A stretch of DNA of 64,000 bases from Ailurus styani (GCA_002007465.1 LNAC01000031.1:6732069-6796068), one strand, 5' to 3'. Numbered from the stretch's first letter, positions 33,006 to 46,099 are shown. Program-made: numbers and translations. Notes: a model not told the origin generated them from the sequence alone.

Positions 33006-35875
33006 TTCATCTTAGGACACCTTTGGGTTCTGTTCTGGCATCACTACCCTTGTTCCATGATTAGGGCATGTTTCCATATAAGCCGCGACCTTGGCTGTGC
33101 TCCTTATGGATGACACAATCCCTTTTTAGGACATTAGGGTATCAGCCATCTCTTCTGATTGGTTAGATTATTTCATCAGATTATGCAGATAAAAACCGGG
33201 ATGGAGAGAAATAACCCGTGGTTTCACGTTCTATAAAGAATTAGAATGGAAGGTTTCCAGTGAGTTTTTTCTACTCTTGTGTCAGTGCAATCTACTTGCT
33301 CAAAGCTGGTTTCTTCTATGTCATCCCCAGTTTTGGAGAACCTACACAAATAGAAATTCAAACTTAATCGGTGGCTATCATTATTGACATGTTAAGGAAT
33401 TTGGGACATTCAGAGATACTTTGCCTAACCATTTCATGAATTTAGTCATCAAGCATTGACTCTTTCATTTTTGTGTTTCAGAGTTGAGTTAATGAAGTGA
33501 CTCAAATTTTTGTAACCTCTAGCTAACTTCCTTCTCATATAATCATAAGTAGAAATTTAGTGGTTGAAAAAGTTCCCATGAAAAGGAGAAAAAGGAAGAA
33601 GCAACTTGTTTTACAGAAACCTAAAAGAGAACCAGAAATTAAACCCCAAGAGTGCTTTATTCAGTTTAATATTCACCATTACAGTTTTCTGTGTAACGGA
33701 TGTACTGGGAGGTCAAAATTCATTGTCTCAGAGGCTACAGCTTCTGGTTTACCCGCTAGCTTCTCGGTAGACTAATACTGATGGAAAAATATGTCTGTTT
33801 GGATTTAGATATAGTCAGGAATGTGACATAAACACAGAGAGAAGAAATATTTTCTTCTGGCTCTCTTCAGAGGTTTGCTAATTGGGTCTACTATAACTAT
33901 TACTGGGTTCTGTTTAAGATCAAGCTTTCTTCTCAATTTGTAAGATGTTCCCTTTTGTAAACAAAACACTGGATTTTCATTCAAAAGAAAATGTGTTCTA
34001 ATCAGTACATTTCTTCTTACTATTTTTTATTTGAAGATTCCCACCAGGTCTCTGACATGAAATACAAAGGGGTTTGCCTCTAGCATGAATAATTTCATAA
34101 ACTGAAGGAGTTCACATTTTAACATTTGTAAATTCAATGAGCCTAACACATTTTTATTTTAAGAATCATAACATCCTCATGCACATAAAAGGTCCAGAAA
34201 TGCCATGGTCAAATAAGAAGGAAAAGAAAACATTTGACACATGTGTCTAAAAGGTGGATAACCTTTTGAGTAGTGGTCCTTTATATTTTGGATATATATA
34301 TATTTTTTTCTCCACAGAATATATGGTCCTTGAGAGGCAAGATTATACTATCTCTTGCATCTTAGGAATTACTGGACATGAGAAGTGTATTAATTCTTCC
34401 ATGCCTAAATGAGGAACACACAGTAAGAACATGTGATAGCTTTTTAATCACTGGACATATTCCAGTAAAATCTTCTTACACACAGAGCTTACCTACTTAA
34501 ACAGTTATCAAAGATATTAGAATATTTGAATATTCATCTTGAAAATCAATAGCCTTTTTCTTCTTCAAAGTATAACACCAATATTTATACAACCGTTCTT
34601 TAGCCAGGCAAAATAATGATGTGCTATTTAAGAAATGAAGGGGGCTCAATTTCAAGGGAACCTCACTATGCATATAAAAGATTAAAATATTTATATTAAC
34701 TTAACTATGCTTAAGTGCCTTTTAAACTGCCTTTATAGAATTTATGGGTCGCTGTTGTTTTGTGTGGTTGGAAAAAATACCCTGCCCTTTTTACTAGGCA
34801 GTGATTACTGGCTGAACTATGTTCATTACTGTAGACTCCTTATAAAATTACAACTGGTCTAGTTTTCTATCTTGGAGTCGTAGAGAATAAATAGAATTTT
34901 TTTTTCTCCCTCCATCCCTCCCTCTCTTCCTTTTTCCCTCTCCCAATATTAACAATAGCAAATGACCCTACTGCTGAAGACTTGGGATATGTTCTTTTAA
35001 AAAAAATTTTTTTTCTCACTTTCATAAGTAAGAAAATTCTGTATTTGCTTTGGTTTGGGGTTCAAGCTTAGAATTAAACAGTCAAATTTAGTCCAAAGCC
35101 ACTGTAATGAATCTTTCGTGAAAGTTCAGCATCTTTATTTTCTTAATGATTTGGTCATTTCATTGAAGAAATCCAAACTGCAGAATTATAAAAAAGAACC
35201 AAAAAGTAGGAGGATGTAAAGACAATTATGTAATATATATAATATTTTAATATTCATGTCTATTTTAATAATATATTCTTCACAGTGCTAAAAGATGAGT
35301 CCTCTAATGTATTACTGGTGACCTAGCTCACCAGATTAGTATGGTCTTTTTTGGAAGGGTAATTTAATGGTGCCTATTCAAAGTGTTACAATAAATATAA
35401 TTTAACAGAACAATTTTTTAATAAATTTATTGTGCATATAATAAAGATGCATGCAAAAATACCTTCAGCAATGTTCATGTTAGTGTTATTTTTAATAATA
35501 CAAATTTGGAAACTACATTTTAAACAAAAAGTGATAAATCAGATTATCAAATAATTTACATTATATCCATGCAACAGATTATCATATATCTCATACTTAT
35601 GTGTAGAACTATGTTTACTAATGTAGAAAGATGTTATGATAAAGTAAAAAATGTAGCTACTAAAGCAAAGAGTTAATAACAGACTTCTCTGGGTACATGG
35701 GACTAGGAGGATTTTTTTAAATGTGATGTGTCTGTAATGAGCACGCATCCATTTTATACTGAAACAAGTCAACTTGCTTGTAATAAAAATACCTTTTAAT
35801 ATCTAAATTTGAATATAAGTCTGAAATTCAGCAGAAGAACAATTTGAAGTTAAAGTTAGACTTCTACATTTAAAC
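33006..35875. other. Repeat-poor AT-rich sequence, about 2.9 kb
   Basis: No SINE, L1 or convincing exon. Small TA-rich runs (near 34293-34310 and 35230) and a CT-rich run near 34900-34945 are the only structures noted. Confidence 0.45.
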
Positions 35876-35887
35876 AATTGTTCTTGA

Positions 35888-36082
35888 GGGGTGCCTGGGT
35901 GGCTCAGATGGTTAAGCATCTGCCTTAGGCAGGTCATGATCCCAGGGTCCTCGGATTGAGCTGTGTGTCAGCTCCCTGCTCAGTGCTCCTGCTCCCTGCT
36001 TCTCCCTCTCCCTCTGCTGTGCCCTCTGCTTGTTATCTCTGGCTCTCTCTTCCTCTCTGTCAAATAAATAAAATAAAAAAAT
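35888..36082 (+). mobile_element. Carnivore tRNA-derived SINE
   Basis: Head 'ggggtgcctgggtggctcag', 'atggttaagcatctgcctta', a CT-rich middle and an (AAAT)n tail. The flanks 'aattgttcttga' (35876-35887) and 'aattgtttttga' (36083-36094) differ at one base and are the target-site duplication. The usual 'ttcggctc' segment is shortened here. Confidence 0.95.
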
Positions 36083-36094
36083 AATTGTTTTTGA

Positions 36095-36744
36095 TATTTA
36101 GAAAAAGTAAAATTTCTGGTAAAATATCATAGAAGATAAAGCATTGTGGTATTCTTCAGATGTGGAATCCTTTCTCCAGCTTTGTCTTACATACCTGAAA
36201 CAAAGACTGGTTCTGTATGGGGAATACTTGATGTTTTGTTTGCTTGTTTGTGATGTTTTTCTAAGGTGTAGTAGACTAATTAGCAATAAATGTTTAGCTG
36301 GTGCTGTACTGGTTAATGTTTAACAAGCGGCTCTGGGGAGGAGGGGGCGGTGGGGGAAGGCTTTATTTGTAGCATTTGCAAATGGTGTAAATATTCTCAC
36401 CATGGCTGATTTCAAGCCCCCAACATCACATTGCTGAAGGGGGAGATGTACACACCTTGTTCTCAAGCGCTGGTACCAGCCAGCTCCAGCATACCCCTAG
36501 GACAGTCAGATCCTACGTGGGAGGGTCTGTGTGAGGGTGGAGAGACAAAATAGGTATAAAGCACTTTGGTTTTAAGATTAAGCTTGAAAAGTTCAGAAAG
36601 TGGAAATCTCCCTAATGCAAAGGGGAAAGATGATGTATATAGAACAGTGATACATAAAAATATAGCACATGGGACAAGCCTCTTCAGAATTCTTGGGAGT
36701 GGAAAGAATTGGACTTTATTGTTCAGAAGAATGAACTGCAGCGC
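36095..36744. other. Unassigned sequence with a G-rich segment
   Basis: Mostly unassigned. A G-rich run (about 36332-36358, including 'ggggaggagggggcggtggg') could form a G-quadruplex. No gene recognised. Confidence 0.4.
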
Positions 36745-36900
36745 CTATAAAGCATTGGTGTTTCCCAAGCCTCTGCCCAGGAGATGTGGTTCGGGGCCCG
36801 GGAATTTGCATTTTAGACCTTCAGAGAATTGTTCTTATCAGTCCAGAAAATCTGAATTAGGATGCCCGTTGTGATCTCAGATGATGTTTTGGAGTACTTA
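36745..36900 (+). mobile_element. Possible MER5-type DNA transposon relic
   Basis: The phrases 'tggtgtttcccaagcctctg', 'ggcccgggaatttgcatttt' and 'cttatcagtccagaaaa' resemble the MER5A interior ('gcctgagaatttgcatttct'). Only a partial, diverged match is visible. Confidence 0.4.
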
Positions 36901-39900
36901 ACACTTGAGGATGCCTTCTAATTAGAGTGAATATGTAATTTGTTTTCTGAACTAGGATACTTTAGAACATAAAAGGGAGTATTCATTGTGAATTCAAGTT
37001 GACAAGTATAACCTGGGACTGTCGGACTGTCGTGGGAAAACCAAGTGTAAGCTGAGCCTCCCCATAAGCACTCCCAGGAGAAGTCTTTGCAGTGGTGTGG
37101 GAAAGCTAGTTGTAATACCATAGGACAGGTGAATACGCAGATACCCAACGTCTGCTTTGGAATACTCTAAAAGAAACAAAAAATCATTGGCTCTTGCTTC
37201 AAACATTATGAGAATCACTGGGTTTCCCGGAATGTGGGAAGTCTTTTTTAGCACCAGCGTGTTCAGTGGAAGGGAGTTTTCCTACCTTGGGGGTAAGGTC
37301 AAGTTAGTGGACTCCTGGATAAGAATTAAGATCTACTTAAAATTTGTGTTCAAGTTTGCCTCACTTCCGGGAGAATCTCCTAACAAAGAGTGTTTTGGCC
37401 AAACTTGCTTATATGGAGAACTGTTCGTGTGGCATCTTCTGAGAGCCACAGAAATGACTTTTTTCCTTCCTCACCTGGTCTGATACTTCCTTTCAGGACT
37501 CGTTCACCCTATAGGGTTAATCTATAATGACCTTTTAATTCTCCCCCATTTTAGAACCAGAAAGAATTGGGACCGATACCAAGTAAATTTTGGTGTTCAC
37601 AAAGAAGGGTCGGTGTCACAGTGGGTGCTGCAATTGAAAGGTAGCATGGACAGCTGTGATGACAGCAAGAAGATCACCCTTGCAGATTCGCCTAGTGCCA
37701 GCATCCATCTATCTTGGAAAAGCACTTCTTTTGGATGAAGATGCTGTTTTATATCAGATTTGTTGATCAAAAATGACCAAATGCCAGGGGTCTCAAATGG
37801 TCAGTGCAGTGGTTCTCTGCTACTCTGGGTTGTGTGTTCTTAAGTAGCGATGTTGGGCCAGAATTAGTGCCAGTGGCTCAAATACATATATACCAAAGTC
37901 TTGTTTATATAGAAAAATAATCAAGCATGCACTATCTTTAAGGTATGTACAGATCCTACTGTGATTACTGTGATACAGTTTAAAATAGCAAACAAAAGTT
38001 GTACTGAATTTACATATGTGCATATGTATATGTGTATACCTTTATTCACACACACACACATGAATACAATACTTTATACCTTTCTCAGGATAGTAAGGTA
38101 AAATCAATCATTTAGGGGTTTAGGAAACTTTTGTAGGTTAAAAATATATATATATATTCAAGTGGAAGATGTTTGGGGACCATGATGCACAAGAATATGG
38201 GGACAATCTAAAGATCTTGTCCAACCTCTGTCTAAACACTTGCTCTAGCAAACTTTGGTTTCAGGATTCTTGGAGAGGGATATAAAAGCTTAAGTGTGAA
38301 ACATGAATAAGACATGAGAATGACAGATAATGGAAGAGGTAATAGAGACAATAATTTTATTAGCTCAATGAAATGGAAATGATAGACTGGTTCAGAAGGA
38401 GGACCCTGGAGATAATGTCCTGAACCTTAGGAATTTAAGAGAGAATTGGTCAGGGGCAGACATCAAAAGATTAACCTTTGGGGACAATTTACATTTCATA
38501 ATCCTTTGGGGTATAGAATTATACATTTTCCTGGGTGTGTATTTTCCTATAAATATCGATGACATTGTACTAAGTCTTTATAATGAATCTATTTATTCAT
38601 TGTACCTTCTTTAATAGGACTGATTATTCCTACTGACCCTATTGCATAAAGAGCCCATAGTATCCCCTGATAACCCCTGCAGTGGTAGGGAGAGCCAACT
38701 GCCTGTCTTTTCTCCTATTGGCAGGTAATTTATTCCAAATTCTTTGTCTTCCTGGAATGCAGACCAACACCTGGATATATTTACTGGCCATCCCTACTTC
38801 TTTACATTTTTGAGTGTGCCCTCATTTTTGCACATTTTTATTCTAAGAAAGTTAGACTTCTGCCCTTGCAAAAAAAAAAGGACACTATTTTCTCCTCTCT
38901 TCTCTTATGGGTTTATGTAAGTTGACATTCGCTGTGCCTCTTCTCTCACTCTGAGCTATTTGAAAGTGCTTGCCCAGGGTCTCCTTGGGGACCTGGTTTC
39001 CAGACGGAGGGCTGGTGTTGCTTTCAGGGTGAAACCTCCCAACCTCTTCAAAGAATAGACAGGTTTGACCCCAGAGCCCTTATTTATAACAGCTAGTCAC
39101 AAGGTGGCCGTCTTACATGACCTATGGCTGTGCTTGGCACTATTCTCAGACTCCATAGACCATGCTCAAGGGCAAATGACACATTTCCTGATTAGGAATG
39201 AATTCCTGCAGCAACATTATTAAATATTAAGAACCACAAATAGATCCATAGAATGGTTATGTGACCCAAAAAGAATCTTTCAGCAGTACTTTTGCATGCT
39301 TAAAATCCACAGCGGTTTAAATTACCGAGGAATTGACATATTTCTTTAAAATGTTGATCTTGTTTGTTTTTAACTATTTGAGGCACCTGGAAAGGATAAA
39401 TATGGAATCCTAAAAATGACAAGTGTATTTTAGAGGTGCACAGCTGGAAGATTTTTTTTTTTAACCTTCCAAATCTCAGTTCAGTGTCTATATGTGTTAA
39501 TGAAGACAGTATTGAGTCATGCAGTAACACTGGGAACAGAACAACGAACACAAATGCTATGTCTTCTCTTCAGGAAGTTTAGATGTCTGAATGATAGTTA
39601 GGTCTTTATTTTAAATGCATATTGACAGCATGGTAATTTAAATCTCATTAATTTTATTTATTTTGTATTTTCACAGCTCTGTAATAAAACAACAAAGGGT
39701 AGGAAAATTTTAAAAAATGCCAACCATGTTCCCTTCCATTTACATAGTTCAGACAATAATCTTTTAAAATTAATTTTTCAAGTAGTTTGAAAAGTTGGTG
39801 TTGGACATATTGGTGTATTGTATGTATACGTGATACTTACACAAGAAGAATTGATTATACTTTCGAACAAGAAGTCTTGTGGATTTTACCAATTAGTGAA

Positions 39901-41566
39901 TATGCACTTGCAAGATTAATGTCCGATATCGGAAGAACTTGATTAAAATCCCCCCCACCCCGTTTTGAAGCCATACTGAAAATCTTAATCTGAATAGTTA
40001 CCAACAATCACACAATTTGGAATTTTTACATTTTTGAAAAAAGAATGCACAAACTTGTATTTTCTGAGTTGAACCAGAGAATTGATTTACCAGCATGTGT
40101 TCCGTGGACCTACCAGTTCCATTAACTTGTTGCTATGTCTGTAACAACCTGGAAGTGAAGAGTCTTCTCTTTGGGGTTGGGTCTCTAGCTCCTGGAGCAG
40201 TAACTTGATAGCCTTCTTGGTTATCTATTTAATTTATCTGAAGTAATCTGTCTGTGGAGACAGATGAATTCTCCTTCTCTCCTCCTTCCTTGCTTCTTCT
40301 TCCTCTGGGCAAGTAATGGTTATAGAAGTGAATGATTTAATCATTTGAGTATTTGAATTCTAATTGCTAGTTTTGGCTCTACTACCATATACTACTTTTA
40401 CTGAGTGATCATGTCCTCAGATACTATGCATAGATTTATCTTGTTATGGACCACATTATGACATTATCTGCCCAGAAAAAAATTATGTCAAAAAAGAAGT
40501 ATGCCTTTTGAGAATCCATGGAAACTTCAGGGAGGAGATACATTATGATTATTTGGGGGGGGGGTTGGAGGAGATAAATTATATCAGAAGAAAGACATAT
40601 TTGGAAGCAAGAGAGTAAATATATCCCAAATAATAAAAGAACATTGTAAGCTAGGTAAGACTTACCATAGAACTGCTATTTTTAAGTATATGAAAATTTA
40701 CTTCCAAATGGAAAATAGAGCAAGGTAGACAATGTAGAAGATTCTGAATGCTCAATTATTTTATTTCAACTACTACAAATGTGAAATTTGTTTTATGAGG
40801 ACATAATGTGTCCTACATCAAAAAATGCTTTTTGTAAGGGCAACATCACTTTATTTGAGGAATGCATGAACTAGCTTTTCACGATTTAAGAGCAATAAGC
40901 ATTCATTACAATGTAACGATTCCAGTCTTTATTTGTTGCTGGCAGTTTTAGTTAGCTTGGTTTGTTGTAAGAAGTTTCCATGACACCTCAAGAAAAGAAT
41001 AACATCCAAATGACATGTCAACCGTTCCCTCCTTTTCCCTGACCCAGTGCCCCTCCCCCCCCATAACTTTTTTCCAGAAGCTGATTAAATTCCTGGTGGA
41101 ATACAGCCTGACCACATTCAGGCCCCTTTATCTGAAGTGTAAACTTTAATACTGTACCTCTTCTAGATGAATGATGCCAGTACTATTTATGCCACTACAG
41201 TAAGGGGTCTCTTAACATTTCCATTCTAAACACCTATTTTCAAAGGTTTATAACTCAGCTATAAAAATATGCTCCAGGCTGAAACTTAGCATACAAGGTC
41301 CTCGCCCAGGAGCAGTCTTTTACTCTTGTATATATTAATCTTGAAAAAAAGGGTGTGACTGTATTTAAAGAACTGGAGTGTTCACAGTAATAGAAGTTAA
41401 GGACATAGGGTATGAGGAAAGATCACATGCCAACAAGTCCCCCTCATCTGTAATAGGTATATCTGAAATTCAGTTTTACAACATATCCTTCCTGCCTGTC
41501 ATTCTCTCTTTCAATTCTCTCTGCTCAGAAATAAATCTAGTTTTATTGCTTTTATTATTTCAATAG
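36901..41566. other. Repeat-poor unassigned sequence, about 4.7 kb
   Basis: No SINE or L1 recognised over this whole interval. Present are a CA microsatellite at 38047-38060, a TA run near 38145-38157, a C run near 39950-39961, a G run near 40556-40564 and a C run near 41055-41063. Chance frames up to 108 codons have no recognised motifs. Confidence 0.45.
38047..38060. repeat. (CA)7 microsatellite
   Basis: A short CA run in otherwise unassigned sequence. Confidence 0.85.
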
Positions 41567-41631
41567 CCTCATTTGTGGGACTTATTTAGGAGTTGCGTCA
41601 CCGTCACCGTGATCTATGGTCCTGTCCGCAG
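41567..41631 (+). other. Weak candidate exon (65 nt) with CpG cluster
   Basis: Acceptor 'ttattatttcaatag' and a strong donor 'ccgcag|gtatgagt' bound a 65-nt segment. The phase-0 frame is open (PHLWDLFRSCVTVTVIYGPV and onward) and the other two frames stop. Four CpG dinucleotides in 65 nt is striking in this AT-rich, CpG-poor area. I do not recognise the peptide. A conserved regulatory site or chance are alternatives. Confidence 0.22.
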
Positions 41632-43009
41632 GTATGAGTTGGCCACTCCGGGGCAGCACCAGATTTGAGAGACAAGCATTGTCATGATTATCTGTGTTTG
41701 TCACTGTTGTTATTGGTGCCGTTCTTATTTAAAAATGAAGAAAAGTGAGAAGATATTCATTCATTTTTATGGATGGTAATTAAGAATGAATTAAAAGTTA
41801 ACAATACAAGTTATTACACAGTAACAATTACCTTACTTTTCCAAATTGTTTCTCAAGACATTAATTTGAGTAGTCATACTTTTATTCTAAATCTTACTGT
41901 TTCTTTCTGATCCAAATTGTTAAATAGATGGGCTTTTCCACCATGGATACAGTGCATTAATAACAAGTAAATTGGTGGTGAAGTGTTCTCATAAGCATCT
42001 GATAATTTGATTATGTTTGCCTGGTTTTCATCTCCCACAATAACCCATGGGTTTTCAAATCTAGATGACTTTAGACTTTTTGGTATTTCAATTACAGATT
42101 TAAAACCATTGGTTAAAGTCCTTTAATTATAGAGGGGCTTTTTTGTTTTTGTTTTTTTCCTTTTTTGGTGTGTTTTATGTAGCCCCAAACCTTAATCCCC
42201 CATAATGGTAATATTTTCCTTGAATGTTTTAATCATCTGTAATAACTACCATAATAGTCTTTATTTGAAAAAAGAGGGGACTTCCTTTAAATCCAGATTA
42301 TTTGGAGTGATACTGAAAATTATCAAGGCATATGGCTTTATTTATATTTTAATCATTAACAACTGTTTTGTGAGTAAAGTGTCACAGGTGGAAAACCAAA
42401 CAAACAATAAAAAACAAACAAAAGATACCACTCTTTCTAACGGTGCTACATGGAAGAACAAATATGTACGTCTATGTCATGGCAGGCATAGATAAGATGG
42501 GAAATATGGAGCGCTTTTTTTTTCTTCCCTGTAAAGTTTGCTGCACATCTCAATCTATGATCTGACATGATGGATGGGCACTGGGAAACCCATTAGCTGT
42601 CAGGATTGGTTAATAAATCTGCTTTTTCCAGCATTTGCTTGTTATTATATAGAACAGTACACTTTGTAAGCCTCTAAGACTACATGGCCCTTCTGTACCC
42701 ATTACCCTCTCCAATGGCACCCTTTTCAGCTTGCCTTCTCTGATCATGGGAATTGGCAGGGTGGGAAGATGAAAAGTGACAGGCTTGGTGGGGCCAGGAA
42801 GGCATAAGCGAGGCAGAGAGAATGAAGGAGAATGTGTGAGCGCATATGTATCCTTCAGGATTCTCAGTTATTCTTTACCATCTGTCCATAGTGTGAATTC
42901 TTTAATAACTATTTCAGAATGTGTAACATTTACTTGGAAATTCACAGATGTATTAAATTACAAATATACTTTAAATCAAATATAATCAAATTTACTTTCA
43001 TATTCAATG
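41632..43009. other. Repeat-poor unassigned sequence
   Basis: No gene or repeat recognised. T-rich runs near 42140-42170 and 42516-42524. Confidence 0.4.
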
Positions 43010-43072
43010 TATTATATATATGTATATATGTAAATAAATACATGTATGTATACACACATACACTCATTCATT
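43010..43072. repeat. TA/TG/CA-rich low-complexity run
   Basis: Alternating TA, TATG and CACA blocks ending in ATTC repeats where the L2-like relic begins. Confidence 0.8.
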
Positions 43073-45300
43073 CATCAAACATTCATTGAGCATCTAGTCT
43101 ATATCCAGCACTGCAATAGAAGCCAAGGAGACTTGTACAAAATGAGCTGGCTTTCAGAGGGTGGGGAGAAAGCCTTAGAAACAAATAATTATAATGCGAT
43201 CAGTGCAAAGTGATAATTAGAATACATTGTGAATATACTCTATGAGTGAACAAAGAGGGAGGAACTCTCTCTGGAAAGGCTGGGAAATGCCTCAAAGAGA
43301 TTAGTGTCTTTGTGTTGGGTCTTGAAAGATGGGTAAAATTTTCTAAGAACACGTGCAGACACCTGGGCATGGCAGAACTTTGGAGGTGTTGTCACCAAAG
43401 ACTAGTTCAATATGGGCTGGAGGGTAAGGCATTTTAATTAGAAGGGTTGGAAGATACAGCTAGAAAGGTAAACAGGAACCAGGTCTTGGAACATGCTCTG
43501 TGTTACATGAAGGTGTTCATTCTTCATCCTGTAGGTGACAAGAAAGTACTAAAGATTTTTAAGCCATGATGTAATGTGATCGATTTAGGAATATAACTCT
43601 GGTGGCAGTGAGGAGTCTGGGTTGAGGGGGTAAAAGCTGAGTGAAAGAAGACAAATTTCGAGTTCTTGCCCTAATCCAGGGGAGATATATATGGTGGATG
43701 AGAATCAGAACTAATGCTGTGAAAAAGCAATCAGGAGTAGAGAATAGATTTTAAAAGGAGCCATGACAACAGGGTCTAAAGTTGGAGTATGAGGACTGAA
43801 GAATATCAAGGTCACTCTCAAATATCTAGGTTAATCACCGTGGTGGATGGTAGTGTTATTAGAATAGGAGTTTAGAAAATTTGGCAGGTGTGTGTGGATA
43901 TAATAAGTTCATCTCCAAGTTCGGAGTGTCTGTACATTTTCCAGCAGAGTTCCAATAAGCAGTTGTAAGTATTGCATAAGTTTTTAAAAGAGAGCTTGGA
44001 GCTACAGATAAATTCGTCTGTTGACACATTCATTATGTGTGAGGCACAGGAGGTATAGTAACATACAAGATATAATCCTCCTTCCCATTCTGAGTTAGAG
44101 AAAAAGACAATAATCAAAAGGCACTCAGTGTGCTAAATCCACAAAAGGGTGAGTATACAGTGGTATGAAGAAAAAAACAAAAAAGGATATATAATTTTAT
44201 CTTTCAAGGCTGATGGGAGGGGGCTCAGAATAGATTTTTCTTTATTTTATTTTATTTTTATTTATTTATTTTTTGATGTAGTGTTCAATAATTCACTAGT
44301 TGCGTGTAACACCCAGTGCTCATCACAACACATGCCCTCCTTAATAGCCATCACCCTGTTATCTCATCCTCCCAACCCTCTCCTCTCTGAAACCCTCAGT
44401 TTGTTTCCTAGACTCCAAAGTCTCTCATGGTTCATGTCCCTCTCTGATTTCTCCTCCTCCAGATTTCCCTCCCTTCCCCTATGGTCCTTTGTGCTATTGC
44501 TTATATTCCAGATATGAGTGAAACCATATGATAATTGTCTTTCTTTGCTTGACTTACTTCACTTAGCCTAATCCCCTCCAGTTCCATCCATGTCAATGCA
44601 AATGGTAGGTATTCATCCCTTCTGATGGCTGATTAATATTCCATTGTGTATATGGACCACATCTTCTTTATCCATTCATCTGCTGAAGGGCATTTCGGCT
44701 CCTTCCACAGTTTGGCTATTGTGGACATTGATGCAGTGAACATTGGGGGGCATGTGTCTCTTCTTTTTAATACATCTGTATCTTTAGGATAAATACCTAG
44801 TAGTGCTATTGCTGGGTCATAGGGTAGCTCTATTTTTAACCTCTTGGGGAATCTCCTTACTGTTTTCCAGAGTGGTTGCACCAGCTTGCATTCCCACCAA
44901 CAGTGTAAGATGGTTCCCCTTTCTCCACATTTTTGCCAACATTTGTTGTTTCCTGTTTTGTTAATTTTTGCCATTCAAAATAGATTTTTCTGAGGAAGAT
45001 ACAACTCACTGAAAGATAAGTGTAGTATTTACTAAGCTGGGAGGTGAAAAGAAAAATTAAGATTGGTAAAAAGTAGGTGAAAGTGGGGAGGTGGAAGAGA
45101 TGGCTTAGGGTGAGCACATAAATTAACATGAGATAGGGACCTAGGGGGATCCTGGGGACATCAAGGTTTGAGGTGCAGGGAAAGTAAAAAATAAATAGTG
45201 TTGGGTGAGGTAGGATTGAGATCAGTGATACCATGTATGTCCAGAAGGGAGACAATGCTCAATAACATCAAATGCTACATTGCGGAAAAAGCAAGAAATG
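43065..45300 (-). mobile_element. Ancient L2-like LINE relic, split by a younger L1
   Basis: It begins 'ttcattcatcaaacattcat' and 'tgagcatctagtctatatcc', the reverse complement of an L2-type 3' end. It continues with the same long ordered pattern as the relics at 16.0 and 18.7 kb ('tttttaagccatgatgtaat', 'tctggtggcagtgaggagtc'). The pattern resumes after the L1 insertion, to about 45300 ('acatcaaatgctacattgc'). It is highly diverged. The family name is from memory. Confidence 0.5.
44242..44978 (-). mobile_element. 5'-truncated LINE-1 with perfect TSD
   Basis: Minus-strand L1 3' UTR and ORF2 C-terminus, about 737 bp. A minus frame at 44974-44633 runs 113 codons and shows ORF2 C-terminal hallmarks: '[16 protein letters not shown]', 'YDPAIALLGIYPKD', 'STIAKLWKEPKCPS' and 'WIKKMWSIYTMEY'. 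Flanks 'aatagatttttct' at 44229-44241 and 44979-44991 are a perfect 13-bp duplication. The surviving frame means this copy is among the younger L1s in the window, but it lacks the endonuclease and most of the reverse transcriptase and is not functional. Confidence 0.96.
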
Positions 45301-45440
45301 AATTTTCTAATAAACTTCAAGTCAATAAACATTAAGTACCTGTTTTCTAAAGACTATGCTATATATCCTGGGTTACAAATGGGTGAACAAGGCAGACACA
45401 GTCCCCACTTTGAAGGGGCTTATAGTCCAGCACCCTAAAG
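45300..45440 (-). mobile_element. Short L2-like relic
   Basis: 'caataaacattaagtacctg' followed by 'agtccccactttgaaggggc' resembles the reverse complement of an L2 3' end ('ccctgccctcaaggagctc'). Confidence 0.45.
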
Positions 45441-45479
45441 ATACAAAAGTTGTTCTTAGGGCTTTGATGAGTGGAACCA

Positions 45480-45850
45480 AATGGATAACAACATCAGCAA
45501 CTGCTCCCCATTTCCCCTGCTCCCTACTTTCTCAGGCCCTGGTATGTCTAATCTTTCTGTCTCTATGGATTTACCTATTCTAGATGATATGTAGAAGTGG
45601 AATAATACAGTGTGTGTCTGATTTCTTTCAATCAGCGTAACGTTTTTGAGATTCATCCATGGGTGGCATGTATCAGCACTTTATTTCTTTTGAGGGCTGA
45701 GTAGTATTTAATTATATGGATGTCTCATATTTTGCTTATCCATCCATTAGTTGATGGACATGTGGGTTGTTTTTTTCTTCTGGCTATTATGAATAGTGCT
45801 GCTATAAATTTTTGTGTATAGGTATTTGTTCAAATACCTGTTTTTAATTA
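45480..45850 (-). mobile_element. Old LINE-1 3' fragment
   Basis: Reverse-complement L1M-type 3' sequence: 'tttctgtctctatggattta', 'gagattcatccatgggtggc' and 'cttatccatccattagttga'. No frame survives. Confidence 0.75.
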
Positions 45851-46065
45851 TTTTCTTTTAAAGAGGGAAGCTGGTTTTTATTTGTAATTGATGGGGAATG
45901 AACCCTTGGAGAGGAAGAAGATACCAGCAAAGATGTGGGTAATTGATGGAGGGCAGTTCTGGAGATAAGAGAAGAGATGAAGACTATAGTGTTTGCTTGG
46001 AAAGCCATGTGAGAAATTGAAGAAAGATTGTTTGTAGCTACTAGTTCAACTTCAGACACTGCCAA

Positions 46066-46099
46066 ATGTCAGATATTTTACTGTATGTCAGATATTTTA
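46066..46099. repeat. 15-bp direct repeat, 19-bp period
   Basis: 'atgtcagatatttta' occurs exactly at 46066-46080 and again at 46085-46099. Confidence 0.95.

Noticed and set aside
37555..37640. 86-nt segment between 'cccccattttag' and 'aaag|gtagca' with one open frame
   Set aside because: The donor is weak, CpG content is ordinary and the peptide has no recognisable features. I judged it a decoy exon.
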